Below, piece after piece: positions 1-9,709 of a stretch of 64,000 nucleotides of DNA (position 1 is the first letter of the stretch; each line of letters starts with the position of its first letter). The position numbers and the translations under genes were made by a program. A model generated the notes under the pieces. The model saw only the letters and a list, made by a program, of their open reading frames with translations, was not told the origin of the DNA and did not search any database. This DNA is from Umezawaea beigongshangensis (GTDB lineage Bacteria > Actinomycetota > Actinomycetes > Mycobacteriales > Pseudonocardiaceae). The stretch is from the NCBI RefSeq assembly GCF_016464305.1, contig NZ_JAEIOJ010000001.1:704685-768684 (forward strand), written 5' to 3'.

Positions 1-531
1 GAGCGGCTGGGCCGCCTGGTGACCGAGCTGCTGGACCTGTCCCGGATCGACGCGGGCGCGCTCGTGCTGGAGCGCGACGAGGTCGGGCTGGGGCCGCTGC
101 TCGCGGACGTGGTCGCCGAGGCGGAGGTGGCGTCGGCGGCGCAGCGGCGCGACGTGCGCTTCACCGTCGACGTGCGCCCGCCGGACGCGACGGTCGTGGC
201 CGACGGCGAGCGGCTGCACCAGGTCGTGGTGAACCTGGTGGACAACGCGGTGCGGCACGGTCCGCGCGGCGGCGAGGTGCGCGTGCTGGCCCGCACCGGG
301 CCGGACGGCACCACGATCGAGGTGCGCGACGAGGGCCCCGGCATCCCCCGCGAGGACCGCGACCGCATCTTCGACCGCTTCGCGCGCGGCGAGCGCGCGG
401 GCGACGGCGGCACGGGGCTCGGCCTGGCCATCGCGCGCTGGGTGGTGGACCTGCACGGCGGCGCGATCACCGTCGTCGACCCGGAACCACCCGCGGCCAC
501 GGGCAGTCGCATCCGCGTCACCCTGCCCTGA
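1..531 (+). CDS. Sensor histidine kinase, C-terminal part (cut by window start)
   Basis: The frame is open from base 1, so only the last 176 residues are visible. The visible part starts just after where the phospho-acceptor helix should lie (LVTELLDLSRIDAGAL is the typical end of a HisKA dimer helix) and continues into a complete HATPase_c domain: N box VVNLVDNAVRHG, G1 box DEGPGIP, F box FDRFARG and G2 box GTGLGLAIAR. This is the ATP-binding half of a membrane two-component kinase. Its response regulator should lie upstream, outside the window. A weak G/C hairpin (arms 548-554 and 566-572) follows the stop and could be a terminator. Substrate and signal cannot be inferred. The family call is certain; the true start is not visible. 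Confidence 0.93.
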   Translation, partial: ERLGRLVTELLDLSRIDAGALVLERDEVGLGPLLADVVAEAEVASAAQRRDVRFTVDVRPPDATVVADGERLHQVVVNLVDNAVRHGPRGGEVRVLARTGPDGTTIEVRDEGPGIPREDRDRIFDRFARGERAGDGGTGLGLAIARWVVDLHGGAITVVDPEPPAATGSRIRVTLP

Positions 532-597
532 TCCCACCTCCGGACCACCCCGCGCGCCACCCGGTCGCGGGGCGATGACGCACACCCGAGGAGCACC

Positions 598-2151
598 GTG
601 CCCGACGAGGTCAGATCCCGCCGTCCCGCTCCGGACACCGCAGCCCTGCCACCGCCGCGCCGGAAGAGGGCCGCGAACCGGCCGGAGCCCCCTCCCGTCG
701 CGGAGCCCCCTCCCGTCGCGGAGGCTGCGATCACCGCGCCGGTCCGGACCGAGCCCGCGCCGGTCGCTCCGCGCGACGTGCTCGTGGCGACGGGCGTCAC
801 CGGGATCGGCGGGGCGGTGTTCGTGCCGCTGAGCGGTCCGGGGGTCGGCTGGTTCGCGGCGGCGGTGATCGCGGTGGTCGCGGTGGCGGTCGTCGTCCAC
901 CGGTCCGCCGAGCGCCTGCCGCGCGCGTCGGCGGCGTGGGCGGTGCTCGCGCTGGCGCTGCTGGGGACGGCCGCGCTGCGCGCCGCGGAGTGGCTGTTCG
1001 TGCTGTGCCTGCTCGGGGCGTGCGCGGCGGCGTCGCTCGCCGTGTCGCGGTGGTGGTCGGTGCTGGCCCTGCCGCGCAACGTGCTGGCCTCCCCGCCTTG
1101 GATCGGTCGCGCGCTGGCGCGCCTGCCCCTCGGTTCGCCGGCGCGGCTGGGCGTGCCGGTCGTGGCGAGCGCGCTGCTGCTGGCGGTGTTCACCCCGCTG
1201 CTGGCGTCGGCGGACGCCGCGTTCGCCGACGCGCTGTCCGCCCTCGTGCCGGACCTGGACAGCGGGACGGTCGTCCGCTGGGTCGTCCTGTTCGTCCTGT
1301 CTGCGCCGATCACGGCCGGTGCCTGCCGCGAGGTGCTGCTCCGCAGGTCACCGCCCCCGCGGCCGGCTCCAGCGAGGTCGGCGCGGCGCGTGGAGTGGGT
1401 CGCTCCGATCTTCGTGCTGGTGCTGCTGTTCGCCGCGTTCGTCGGCGTGCGGCTCGTGACCCTGTTCGGCGGCAGCGAGCACGTCGTGCGCACCGAGGGC
1501 CTGACCTACGCCGGGTACGCCCGCAGCGGGTTCTGGCAGCTCCTCGTGGTGTCGGTGCTGACGCTGGGCGTCGTCGGCGTGGTGCTGCGGACCGCGCGGC
1601 GCGACACCCCGGCCGACCGGACGTGGCTGCGGGCGCTGATCGGCGCGCTGACCGTGCTGTCGCTGGTGATCGTGGCCTCCGCGCTGAGCCGGATGGTGAC
1701 CTACCAGCAGGCGTACGGGTTCACGGTGCTGCGGCTGCTCGTCACGGCGTGCGAGCTGTGGCTGGGACTGCTCTACGCGATGGTGCTGGTGGCGTGCGCG
1801 CGGCTGCGCGCGGGGTGGCTGCCGCGCGCGGGCCTGGTGACCGGGCTGGGCGCGCTGCTGGTGCTGTCGCTGGCGGACCCCGAGCGGATCGTCACCGAGC
1901 AGAACGTGGCGCGCTGGCGGCACACCGGGCAGATCGACGTGCGCTACCTGGGGGAACTGTCCACCGACGTCGTGCCCGCCCTCGACGGGCTGCCGGAGCA
2001 GGAGCGGCTGTGCCTGCTGTCGCGGGTGGTGATCGGCGTGCACACCCCGGAGTGGCGGGCGTGGAACGCCAGCACGGCGCACGCCCTGCGCGCCGCGGCG
2101 GTGGCACCCGAGGTCGCCTCGCTCTCCTGCGTCGAGGCGCACGGCTACTGA
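598..2151 (+). CDS. DUF4173 (DUF4153-like) polytopic membrane protein
   Basis: 517 residues from a GTG start preceded by GAGGAGC at 587-593. Residues 1-55 are proline- and arginine-rich and carry a short tandem duplication (PPPVAE twice). The rest is about ten hydrophobic segments. The conserved end region (YGFTVLRL, then RWRHTGQIDVRYLGEL and a soluble tail with two cysteines) matches the DUF4173 family of actinobacterial inner-membrane proteins. No catalytic motif is visible and the family has no established function. It follows a sensor kinase with 66 bp between, so it may be expressed after it, but a weak hairpin lies in the gap. The family call rests on remembered motifs. Confidence 0.82.
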   Translation: MPDEVRSRRPAPDTAALPPPRRKRAANRPEPPPVAEPPPVAEAAITAPVRTEPAPVAPRDVLVATGVTGIGGAVFVPLSGPGVGWFAAAVIAVVAVAVVVHRSAERLPRASAAWAVLALALLGTAALRAAEWLFVLCLLGACAAASLAVSRWWSVLALPRNVLASPPWIGRALARLPLGSPARLGVPVVASALLLAVFTPLLASADAAFADALSALVPDLDSGTVVRWVVLFVLSAPITAGACREVLLRRSPPPRPAPARSARRVEWVAPIFVLVLLFAAFVGVRLVTLFGGSEHVVRTEGLTYAGYARSGFWQLLVVSVLTLGVVGVVLRTARRDTPADRTWLRALIGALTVLSLVIVASALSRMVTYQQAYGFTVLRLLVTACELWLGLLYAMVLVACARLRAGWLPRAGLVTGLGALLVLSLADPERIVTEQNVARWRHTGQIDVRYLGELSTDVVPALDGLPEQERLCLLSRVVIGVHTPEWRAWNASTAHALRAAAVAPEVASLSCVEAHGY

Positions 2152-2340
2152 CGCGACGCCTGTGAGAGCAGCCACTGCGTCCGCCAGGGGCATTACGGCA
2201 CTGTAACGTTGCAGGTCCACGATCTGACGATCGTGAGCGTGGATGCGATCACCCGGCGGTTTCCGGGTGCGGGCAACGGCGGTCGAACGGGCATCCACAC
2301 CTGGCGAGAGGTGAGATGTGCTGCTGCGCGTGGATCGTTC

Positions 2341-5300
2341 GTGACCGCTGTTCACGAGGCGGTGCGGGCGGTGTTCCCCGTCCGGCCCGCCCCTGCGGAA
2401 CGCACCCTGCTGGACGTCCTGGACGACACGGCGCACCACTTCCCGAACGCGCTGGCCCTCGACGACGGGGTGACGCCGCTGACCTACCGCGCGCTGCTGC
2501 GCGAGGTCGACGGGCTGCGCCGGTCGCTCGCCGCGCTCGGCGTCGGCGTCGGTGACCGGGTCGGTGTGCGCGCCCCGTCCGGGACCGCCGACCTGTACGT
2601 GAGCGTGCTCGGCGTGCTGGCGGCCGGTGCCGCGTACGTGCCCGTCGACGCCGACGACCCCGACGAGCGCGCCGACCTGGTGTTCACCGAGGCCGACGTG
2701 TGCGCCGTCGTCGGAGCGGGCCGCGAGATCGTCCTCCGCGGCACCCCCGCCGGCACCCCCGGCGAGCCCGGCCCGGACGACGACGCCTGGATCATCTTCA
2801 CCTCCGGTTCCACCGGCAGGCCGAAGGGCGTGGCGGTGTCGCACCGGTCTGCGGCGGCGTTCGTGGACGCCGAGGCGGCCCTGTTCCTGGCCGAGGAGCC
2901 CATCGGCACCGAGGACCGGGTGCTGGCCGGGCTGTCCGTGGCGTTCGACGCCTCCTGCGAGGAGATGTGGCTCGCGTGGCGGCACGGCGCGTGCCTGGTG
3001 CCCGCGCCGCGCTCCCTGGTGCGCACCGGCGCCGACCTGGGGCCGTGGCTGGTGGAGCAGGAGGTCACCGTCGTGTCAACGGTGCCGACGCTCGCCGCGC
3101 TGTGGCCGGCCGACTCGCTGCACGACGTGCGGCTGCTGATCTTCGGCGGCGAGGCGTGCCCGCCGGAGCTGGCCGAGCGGCTGGCGATCGACGGCCGCGA
3201 GGTGTGGAACACCTACGGCCCCACCGAGGCCACGGTCGTGGCGTGCGCGGCGCGGCTGACCGGCGAGGGCCCCGTGCGGATCGGGCTGGCGCTGGACGGC
3301 TGGGAGCTGGCCGTCGTGGACACCGCGGGCGAGGTCGTGCCGATGGGCGGGACCGGCGAGCTGGTGATCGGCGGCGTGGGCCTGGCCCGCTACCTCGACC
3401 CGGCCAAGGACGCCGAGAAGTTCGCTCCCCTGCCGTCGCTGGGCTGGGAGCGCGCCTACCGCAGCGGTGACCTCGTGCGGGCCGAGCCGGAGGGGCTGCT
3501 GTTCCTCGGCCGGGCCGACGAGCAGATCAAGCTGGGCGGACGGCGGATCGAGCTGGGCGAGGTGGACGCGGCGCTGCAGGCGCTGCCCGGCGTCGCCGGT
3601 GCCGCCGCCGCCGTGCGCACGACCAGGGGCGGCAACCAGGTCCTCGTGGGCTACGTCGCGGTCGCCGGGGACGAGCCGTTCGACCAGGCGGAGGCCGTGG
3701 CCCGGCTGCGGTCGGCGCTGCCCGCCCCTCTCGTGCCGCTGATCGCCGTCGTGGACACGCTGCCCACCCGCACCTCCGGCAAGGTCGACCGGCACGCGCT
3801 GCCGTGGCCGCTGCCCTCCCTGGACACCTCGTCCGCGCCCGAGTTCGAGGGCACCGAGGCGTGGCTCGCCGCCCGGTGGGCCGACGTGCTGGGCACTCCC
3901 CCGGCCGACCGCGAGGCCGACTTCTTCGCCAGCGGCGGCGGCAGTCTGGCCGCTGCGCAGCTCGTCTCGCTGATCCGCGCCCGCTGCCCCGGCGTGGGCG
4001 TCGGCGACGTCTACCAGTACTCGACGCTGCGGGCGCAGGCCGCGCGCGTCGACGAGTTCGACCGCACGTCCGACGCGGTGCGCGTCGTGGAGCCGACGCC
4101 GCGCCGCGCCGCGGTGGTGCAGACGCTGCTGACGATCCCGCTGCTGACCGTCGTGGGGCTGCGCTGGAGCGTGCTCGCCGCCGCGGCGGGCAACGTCCTC
4201 GCGCTCACCGGCACGCACCCGTGGGCGCCGACCGCGTCGTGGTGGTGGATCGCCGCCGGGTGGCTCCTGCTGTTCAGCCCGCCGGGACGGATCGCGCTGG
4301 CCGCGGGCGGGGCGCGCGTGCTGCTGCGCGGCCTGCGTCCCGGCACGTACCCGCGCGGCGGGAGCACGCACCTGCGGCTGTGGGCGGCGGAGCGGCTGGC
4401 CGAGCACAGCGGCGCGACGAACCTGACCGGCTACTGGGTGACGGCCTACGCGCGAGCGCTCGGCGCGAAGATCGGCGACGGCGCGGACCTGCACTCGCTG
4501 CCCCCGGTGACCGGGATGCTCAAGCTGGGCAAGAACTGCGCGGTCGAGCCGGAGGTCGACCTGTCCGGGCACTGGCTCGACGGCGACGAGCTGCACGTCG
4601 ACCGCATCCGGATCGGCGCCGGCGCGGTCGTCGGGGCGCGCAGCACGCTGCTGCCCGGCGCGTGGATCGGCAAGCGCGCCGAGATCGCGCCCGGTTCGGC
4701 CGTGACCGGCTCGGTGCCGACGCGCCAGCGGTGGTCCGGCGTGCCGGCGGCCCGCGACGGGAAGGCGGGGCGGCGCTGGCCGTCGGCCCGCCCGCCGCGC
4801 GTCCGCCGCTGGACGTTCGTCTACGGCCTCACGTCGTTCGCGCTCGGCCTGCTGCCCGTCGTGGCCGTCGTGCCCGCGCTGCTCGTCGTCGCCGCGTTCA
4901 CCAGCGGCAGCACCACCCTCGGCGCGGCGCTGGGCGGTGCGCTGCTCGCCGCGCCGCTGGCCGCGCTCGCCCGGCTCGTCACGCACGCGCTGCTCGTGCT
5001 GGTGTCCGTGCGTGCGCTGGCCGCGGGCCTGCGCGAGGGCCACCACCCCGTGCACAGCCGCGTGGCGTGGCAGGCGTGGACGACCGAGCGGCTGATGGAC
5101 TCCGCGCGCACCGACCTGTTCCCGCTGTACGCGAGCCTGGCGACGCCGGTGTGGCTGCGCGCGCTGGGCATGAAGGTGGGTCGCCGGGTCGAGGCGTCCA
5201 CGGTCCTCGCGCTGCCGTCGATGACCACGGTCGCCGACGGCGCGTTCCTGGCCGACGACACGCTGATCGCCTCCTACGAGCTGGGCGGCGGATGGCTGCG

Positions 5301-6183
5301 CATCGCGGCGGCGAGCATCGGCAAGCGCGCGTTCCTCGGCAACTCCGGCATGGCGTCGGCCGGTCGTTCGGTGCCGAACCGGGGCCTCGTGGGCGTGCTG
5401 TCCATGGCGCCCAGGCGGGCCAAGGCGGGCAGCTCCTACCTGGGGATGCCGCCGATGAAGCTGCCGCGCTCCGCGGAGAGCGGCGACCTGAGCCGCACGT
5501 TCGACCCGCCGACGCGCCTCGTCGTGGCGCGGGCGCTGGTCGAGCTGTGCCGGATCGTGCCGGTGGTGGTGTCGACCGCGCTGGCCGTCGGCGTGGTGGC
5601 CGCGCTCCTCGCGCTGGGCCCGGTGGCCGGGACGCTGCTCAGCGGCGTGGTGCTGCTGGCGACCGGCGTGCTGGCCTGCGGGATCTCCGCCGCGGCGAAG
5701 TGGCTGCTGGTGGGCCGGTTCCGCGCGGTGGAGCACCCGCTGTGGAGCTCGTTCGTGTGGCGCAACGAGCTCGCGGACACGTTCGTCGAGGTGCTGGCCG
5801 TGCCGTGGCTCGTCAGCTCGCTCGGCGGCACTCCGCTGATGAACCTGTGGCTGCGGTCGCTGGGCGCGCGGATCGGCCGCGGCGTGTGGTGCGAGACGTA
5901 CTGGCTGCCCGAGGCGGACCTCGTGCGGCTCGGTGACGGGTCGACCGTGAACCGGGGGTGTGTGGTACAAACCCACCTCTTCCACGATCGGATCATGCGC
6001 ATGGACCGCGTCACCCTCTCGTCCGGTGCCACGCTGGGCCCGCACGGCATCGTGCTGCTCGGCGCGACCCTCGGCGAGGCCGCCACCGTCGGCCCCGCGT
6101 CGCTGGTGATGCGCGGCGAGGACGTCCCGGCCGGCACGCGCTGGCTGGGCAACCCCATCTCGGCCTGGAACCGCACCGGGTGA
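2341..6183 (+). CDS. Pls-type single-module nonribosomal peptide synthetase (A-PCP-transmembrane-LbH architecture)
   Basis: About 1280 residues. An adenylation domain (residues 25-500) has intact core motifs: [12 protein letters not shown], the A4 motif FDAS with the amino-acid-binding Asp, [30 protein letters not shown] and the A10 lysine in TSGKVDR. A carrier domain (about 515-585) has FFASGGGSL with the phosphopantetheine serine. Then come six membrane helices in three pairs, separated by three soluble domains rich in left-handed beta-helix hexapeptides (for example around 4440-4740 and 5840-6170). There is no classical condensation or thioesterase domain. This is the layout of epsilon-poly-lysine synthetase (Pls), in which the tandem C-terminal domains polymerise one amino acid. 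Substrate cannot be read safely. The start is uncertain: GTG 2341 has no clear SD, and the frame stays open to 2209. Its stop overlaps the next start by 4 nt. Confidence 0.88.
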   Translation: MTAVHEAVRAVFPVRPAPAERTLLDVLDDTAHHFPNALALDDGVTPLTYRALLREVDGLRRSLAALGVGVGDRVGVRAPSGTADLYVSVLGVLAAGAAYVPVDADDPDERADLVFTEADVCAVVGAGREIVLRGTPAGTPGEPGPDDDAWIIFTSGSTGRPKGVAVSHRSAAAFVDAEAALFLAEEPIGTEDRVLAGLSVAFDASCEEMWLAWRHGACLVPAPRSLVRTGADLGPWLVEQEVTVVSTVPTLAALWPADSLHDVRLLIFGGEACPPELAERLAIDGREVWNTYGPTEATVVACAARLTGEGPVRIGLALDGWELAVVDTAGEVVPMGGTGELVIGGVGLARYLDPAKDAEKFAPLPSLGWERAYRSGDLVRAEPEGLLFLGRADEQIKLGGRRIELGEVDAALQALPGVAGAAAAVRTTRGGNQVLVGYVAVAGDEPFDQAEAVARLRSALPAPLVPLIAVVDTLPTRTSGKVDRHALPWPLPSLDTSSAPEFEGTEAWLAARWADVLGTPPADREADFFASGGGSLAAAQLVSLIRARCPGVGVGDVYQYSTLRAQAARVDEFDRTSDAVRVVEPTPRRAAVVQTLLTIPLLTVVGLRWSVLAAAAGNVLALTGTHPWAPTASWWWIAAGWLLLFSPPGRIALAAGGARVLLRGLRPGTYPRGGSTHLRLWAAERLAEHSGATNLTGYWVTAYARALGAKIGDGADLHSLPPVTGMLKLGKNCAVEPEVDLSGHWLDGDELHVDRIRIGAGAVVGARSTLLPGAWIGKRAEIAPGSAVTGSVPTRQRWSGVPAARDGKAGRRWPSARPPRVRRWTFVYGLTSFALGLLPVVAVVPALLVVAAFTSGSTTLGAALGGALLAAPLAALARLVTHALLVLVSVRALAAGLREGHHPVHSRVAWQAWTTERLMDSARTDLFPLYASLATPVWLRALGMKVGRRVEASTVLALPSMTTVADGAFLADDTLIASYELGGGWLRIAAASIGKRAFLGNSGMASAGRSVPNRGLVGVLSMAPRRAKAGSSYLGMPPMKLPRSAESGDLSRTFDPPTRLVVARALVELCRIVPVVVSTALAVGVVAALLALGPVAGTLLSGVVLLATGVLACGISAAAKWLLVGRFRAVEHPLWSSFVWRNELADTFVEVLAVPWLVSSLGGTPLMNLWLRSLGARIGRGVWCETYWLPEADLVRLGDGSTVNRGCVVQTHLFHDRIMRMDRVTLSSGATLGPHGIVLLGATLGEAATVGPASLVMRGEDVPAGTRWLGNPISAWNRTG

Positions 6184-7460
6184 AGGACTCCTACCTCCCC
6201 CAGCACGGCAGCACCGGGTACCGCGTGACGCACTACGACCTCGACCTGGAGCACCGGCCCTCGTCGGGGCGGCTCTCCGGCCGGGCGACGCTGTCGGCCG
6301 TGGCCGGTGAGACGCTCAAGAGCGTCGTGCTGGACCTGGGCGTGTTCCGGGTGGACCGGGTGCTCGTCGACGGTCGCGCGGCGCGCTGGACCCACGGGGA
6401 CGGCTCGCTGCGCGTGCGCCCGGGAAAGCCGCTCGCCGCGGGTGCCGTGTTCACCGTCGAGGTCCGCTACTCGGGCGTGCCGCGGCCGGTCCGCGGCATC
6501 TGGGGCGACCTGGGCTGGGACCAGCTCACCGACGGCGTGATCGTGGCGAGCCAGCCCCTCGGGGCGCCGTCGTGGTTCCCGTGCAACGACCGGGTGAGCG
6601 ACAAGGCGAGCTACACCATCACGGTGACCGCGCCGTCGTCCTACGCGGTGCTGGCCAACGGGTCCCTCGTGGACAGGCGCGTCGGCGGGAGCGCGACGCG
6701 GTGGGTCTACGAGCAGCGCGAGCCGATGGCGACCTACCTGGCGACCGTGCAGATCGGCCGGTACGAGCTGGTGCCGCTCCCGGCGGGGCAGGCCGTGGCC
6801 GCGCCGGCGCGGCTGGCGGCGCACGCGGCCCACGACTTCGCCCGGCAGCCCGCGATGACGGCGCTGTTCGTCGAGCTGTTCGGCCCGTACCCGTTCGCCG
6901 AGTACGCGGTGGTCGTCACCGACGACGAGCTGGAGGTGCCCGTCGAGGCGCAGGGGCTGTCGGTGTTCGGCGCGAACCACGTGGACGGACGGCGCGGCTC
7001 GGAGCACCTCGTGGCGCACGAGCTGGCGCACCAGTGGTTCGGCAACAGCGTCGGTCTGGCGGACTGGCGGCACATCTGGCTCAACGAGGGCTTCGCCACC
7101 TACGCCGAGTGGCTGTGGCACGAGTTCGCCGACCGGGTGCCGGCCGGGGTGTCGGCGGCCCGTGCGCACGCCGCGCTGTCCCGGCTGCCTCAGGACCTCG
7201 TCGTGGCCGATCCCGGCGTGCGGCGGCTGTTCGACGACCGCGTGTACCAGCGGGGCGCGCTGGCGCTGCACGCCGTGCGCACGACGGTCGGCGACGAGGC
7301 GTTCTTCGTGGTGCTGCGGGAGTGGACGGAGAAGTACCGGCACGGCACGGCGACGACGCTCGACTTCGCCGCGGTGGCGCAGTGGCACGGCGTCGTTCCG
7401 CTGGACGGCGTGTTCCGGGACTGGCTGTTCTCGGCCGCGCTGCCCCCGCTGACGTCCTGA
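6180..7460 (+). CDS. M1 family zinc aminopeptidase, possible Pld-type polyamino-acid degrading enzyme
   Basis: 426 residues. The GTG start overlaps the synthetase stop (GTGA), so translation is coupled. The M1 signature is intact: HELAH at residues 280-284 and the third zinc ligand Glu 303 in LNEGFATY (HEXXH-X18-E). The exopeptidase motif usually read GxMEN is replaced by EAQGLSVFG. The protein is short, with the N-terminal beta domain and thermolysin-like domain but no long C-terminal helical domain, and no signal peptide is seen. Known epsilon-poly-lysine producers carry an M1-like degrading peptidase (Pld) associated with Pls; the coupling here suggests that role, for product trimming or self-protection. 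Peptidase family certain, role inferred. Confidence 0.9.
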   Translation: MKDSYLPQHGSTGYRVTHYDLDLEHRPSSGRLSGRATLSAVAGETLKSVVLDLGVFRVDRVLVDGRAARWTHGDGSLRVRPGKPLAAGAVFTVEVRYSGVPRPVRGIWGDLGWDQLTDGVIVASQPLGAPSWFPCNDRVSDKASYTITVTAPSSYAVLANGSLVDRRVGGSATRWVYEQREPMATYLATVQIGRYELVPLPAGQAVAAPARLAAHAAHDFARQPAMTALFVELFGPYPFAEYAVVVTDDELEVPVEAQGLSVFGANHVDGRRGSEHLVAHELAHQWFGNSVGLADWRHIWLNEGFATYAEWLWHEFADRVPAGVSAARAHAALSRLPQDLVVADPGVRRLFDDRVYQRGALALHAVRTTVGDEAFFVVLREWTEKYRHGTATTLDFAAVAQWHGVVPLDGVFRDWLFSAALPPLTS

Positions 7461-7519
7461 ACGCTCCACTCGCGGTGCTCGAACGCTCCACTCGTGGTGC
7501 TCGAACGCTCCACTCGCGG
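7459..7519 (+). repeat. Tandem 22-bp repeat, 2.8 copies
   Basis: Units at 7459-7480, 7481-7502 and a partial 7503-7519. The core is GAACGCTCCACTCGCGG followed by TGCTC; unit 2 has one C-to-T change. The array begins inside the stop codon of the M1 peptidase gene and ends two bases before the stop of the convergent gene, so it fills the whole convergent junction. It has no self-complementary arm long enough for a classical terminator. It may be a dispersed intergenic repeat family. Confidence 0.85.
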
Positions 7520-7520
7520 G

Positions 7521-7877
7521 TCAGGGGGTCAGGGCTTGGCCCGCTCTGCGGGCCGCCGCTCGCACCTCGGCCCACTCCGGGGTCGTGGCCAGGGCCTCGT
7601 CGGTCCACAGGGCGGGGTCGGGGTCCAGGGCCGACAGGAGGTCGTCCAGGGCGCTCAGGGCCGTCAGGGCAGCGGGGGACATCACGATCCGCTCGTCCGG
7701 CGAGGTCACGGGGCGGAACGCCGCGTCGAACGCCAGGGCGAGCTCGTCGAGGTGCACGCCGTTGCGGCGCAGGTGGGTGATCTGGACGTGAGCGGGTGAC
7801 GCCAGCAGTTCGACGGAGTGGCGCAGCTCCGCCAGCCACCACCGTCCGCCGTCATCGGCGAAGGTCATGAACGACAT
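7521..7877 (-). CDS. Conserved-looking hypothetical protein, 118 aa
   Basis: ATG start at 7877 preceded on the minus strand by GGGAGAG at good spacing. A second ATG three codons on is an alternative. Product begins MSFMTFADDGGRWWLAEL and is acidic at its C-terminal half, with no signal peptide, membrane segment or cysteine. I do not recognise a family. Codon third positions are strongly G/C on this strand, supporting real coding. It lies between the M1 peptidase (convergent, separated by the 22-bp repeats) and the divergent MscS channel gene; the 105-bp gap upstream probably holds both promoters. Confidence 0.72.
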   Translation of the reverse strand: MSFMTFADDGGRWWLAELRHSVELLASPAHVQITHLRRNGVHLDELALAFDAAFRPVTSPDERIVMSPAALTALSALDDLLSALDPDPALWTDEALATTPEWAEVRAAARRAGQALTP

Positions 7878-7982
7878 TCTGCTCTCCCGCTGCGGGGTGA
7901 ACTCCACCACCGGCGGGTCACGTGTCCCCGAACGTGTGAGCGGGTAGTGACGGAAAGAACGCTTCCGAGCACGAGGAGGATC

Positions 7983-9146
7983 GTGGTTCCCCGCAGCGGG
8001 TCGGACTTGACCTACCTGGCAGGCGCTGTGCTGACGTCCGCGCTGGTCGCGCTGCTGATCGTCGCACTGCTGCACCGCGTCGTCCGCAAGCTGGGCAGAC
8101 GTTCCGCGATGATGGCCGAGCTGTCCGTCCAGGCCCACCGGCCGACGCAGGTCCTGGCCGTCCTGCTCTCGGTCGACGTCGCCCTCCAGCTCGGCACGCG
8201 CGGGGTGAGCTGGCGCGGTCCCGTGCTGCACGTGCTGGGCATAGCGCTCATCGCGGCCGGCGCGTGGCTGCTGGTGTCGCTGCTGACGGTGATCGAGGAC
8301 GCGGCGCTGTCCCGGGTGCGGGTCGACGTGTCCGACAACCGTCACGCGCGCCGCGTGCACACGCAGATCACGCTGGTCAGGCGGATCACGGTGGTCGTCG
8401 TGTCGATACTGGCCTTCGGCGCTGCGCTCATGACCTTCCCCGGCGCTCGCGCGGCCGGCACGTCCGTGCTCGCCTCGGCCGGTGTCATCGGCGCCATCGC
8501 CGCCCTGGCCGCGCAGTCGCTGCTGGGCAACGTCTTCGCGGGCCTCCAGATCGCCTTCAGCGACGCCGTCCGGCTCGACGACGTGGTGGTCGTGGAGGGC
8601 CAGTGGGGCCGGGTCGAGGACATCACCCTCACCTACGTCGTCGTGCACCTGTGGGACGACCGCAGGCTGATCCTGCCCACCTCCTACTTCATGTCCAAGC
8701 CGTTCGAGAACTGGACGCGGACCCAGTCGGCGCTGCTCGGGACCGTGGAGCTGGACCTGGACTGGACCGTTCCGGTGGAGCCGATGCGCCAGGAGCTGCG
8801 GCGCGCGCTGGAGAGCACGGACCTGTGGGACGAACGGGTGTGCGTGCTCCAGGTGACCGACGCGGTGGACTCGTTCGTGCGGGTGCGCGCCCTGGTCAGC
8901 GCCGCCGACGCCGGGCAGCTGTGGGACCTGCGGTGCCTGGTGCGCGAGCACCTCGCGGGGTGGCTGCGCGAGCGCCACCCCGAGGCGCTGCCGCGCGTCC
9001 GGGTCACCGACACACCGCACACCACCCGCCGGGCCGCCCGTCCGGCGATCACCAGCACCGAGCACCACGACGACGCGCGGGTGTTCGGCGAGAGCGAGGA
9101 CGGCCAGGAGCGCGTGCAGAACTTCAGCGGGCCCGCGCGGGACTGA
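7983..9146 (+). CDS. MscS-family mechanosensitive ion channel
   Basis: 387 residues. GTG start with a strong ACGAGGAGG SD just upstream; longer in-frame starts lack one. Four membrane helices occupy residues 1-190. The last is the Gly/Ala-rich pore helix (GVIGAIAALAAQSLLGNVFAG, about 155-190), followed by the beta domain (DDVVVVEGQWGRVEDI, then the YFMSKPFENW stretch) and a mixed C-terminal domain. The family opens under membrane tension and releases solutes on hypo-osmotic shock. The last 50 residues form a charged tail that may be disordered. Next gene is 58 bp downstream on the same strand and has its own SD. Confidence 0.93.
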   Translation: MVPRSGSDLTYLAGAVLTSALVALLIVALLHRVVRKLGRRSAMMAELSVQAHRPTQVLAVLLSVDVALQLGTRGVSWRGPVLHVLGIALIAAGAWLLVSLLTVIEDAALSRVRVDVSDNRHARRVHTQITLVRRITVVVVSILAFGAALMTFPGARAAGTSVLASAGVIGAIAALAAQSLLGNVFAGLQIAFSDAVRLDDVVVVEGQWGRVEDITLTYVVVHLWDDRRLILPTSYFMSKPFENWTRTQSALLGTVELDLDWTVPVEPMRQELRRALESTDLWDERVCVLQVTDAVDSFVRVRALVSAADAGQLWDLRCLVREHLAGWLRERHPEALPRVRVTDTPHTTRRAARPAITSTEHHDDARVFGESEDGQERVQNFSGPARD

Positions 9147-9204
9147 GCGTGCAACCGCGACGCCGTCGGGTCCGTCCTGGCAGCGGAGGACGGGAGGAAC
9201 CGCG

Positions 9205-9645
9205 GTGAGAAGATCTGGTGCGGGCGCGCTGGTCTGCGCCCTGGTGCTGGCGGGCTGCGGATCGCCGCAGGAGGTGCCGCTCACGGCGCCGGCGTCGTCG
9301 TACGAGGCGCCGGTGTCGTCCGCGCCATCCCCGGCGCCCGCGACGACACCGGGATCGGGGGACGTGGTGAGCAAGCTCGGCGAACGCGGTGCGGTCCTGC
9401 TGGAGCGGGCGCGGGCGGACGGCGCGACCGAGGTGGTGCTGATGATCTCCACCACGCGGGGTGCGGCGGAGGGGACCGCGAGCGCCGTGCGCGACCTGGG
9501 CGGCGAGGTGCAGTCGTCCGACGTGCCGCTGGACTTCCTCCGGGCGTCGGTGCCGACCGACCGGGTGGAGGCGGTGACGGCGCTGCCGGAGGTCTCGAAG
9601 GTGGACCTGGAGGAGCCCGCGACCAACTGGGACCCGACCCCGTAG
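9205..9645 (+). CDS. Lipoprotein with a stand-alone subtilase-propeptide (I9-like) domain
   Basis: 146 residues; GTG start with GGGAGGA SD. A type II signal peptide ends in lipobox LAGC (Cys 18), then a Ser/Pro/Ala linker (about 20-55). Residues 60-140 align by eye with the propeptide of the neighbouring subtilase: both share an LLxxAxxxG start, a three- to five-residue hydrophobic strand (VVLMI here, VTLLV there), an LRxLG or VRDLGGEV turn, a hydrophobic strand before the second helix, and a final VxxVD/KVDLEEP strand. It is therefore likely an extracellular, membrane-anchored peptidase inhibitor or folding chaperone of the I9 type. Homology is my reading of two sequences in this window, not a database result. 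It is tail-to-tail with the protease gene across a shared terminator. Confidence 0.75.
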   Translation: MRRSGAGALVCALVLAGCGSPQEVPLTAPASSYEAPVSSAPSPAPATTPGSGDVVSKLGERGAVLLERARADGATEVVLMISTTRGAAEGTASAVRDLGGEVQSSDVPLDFLRASVPTDRVEAVTALPEVSKVDLEEPATNWDPTP

Positions 9646-9650
9646 AACGC

Positions 9651-9691
9651 GCCGGAGGGCGTGAGCGACGGGATCGCTCACGCCCTCCGGC
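9651..9691. terminator. Bidirectional hairpin terminator
   Basis: Perfect 18-bp stem (arms 9651-9668 and 9674-9691) with a 5-nt loop, between the stop of the lipoprotein gene and the stop of the convergent subtilase gene. It lacks a T tract on either side, as is common in high-GC actinomycetes. Confidence 0.9.
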
Positions 9692-9709
9692 GGGTCGGGA
9701 CCGCGGGAC

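Noticed and set aside
2316..2555. ATG start at 2316 with upstream GAGAGGTGAG
   Set aside because: The best-looking SD/ATG near the NRPS start is in the wrong frame and opens only a short Arg/Pro-rich frame; kept as a reason for uncertainty about the NRPS start.
3076..6045. 989-codon open frame on the minus strand
   Set aside because: Antisense to the NRPS gene; composed of the His/Arg/Gln/Gly-rich sequence expected from reversed GC-rich codons, with no motifs.
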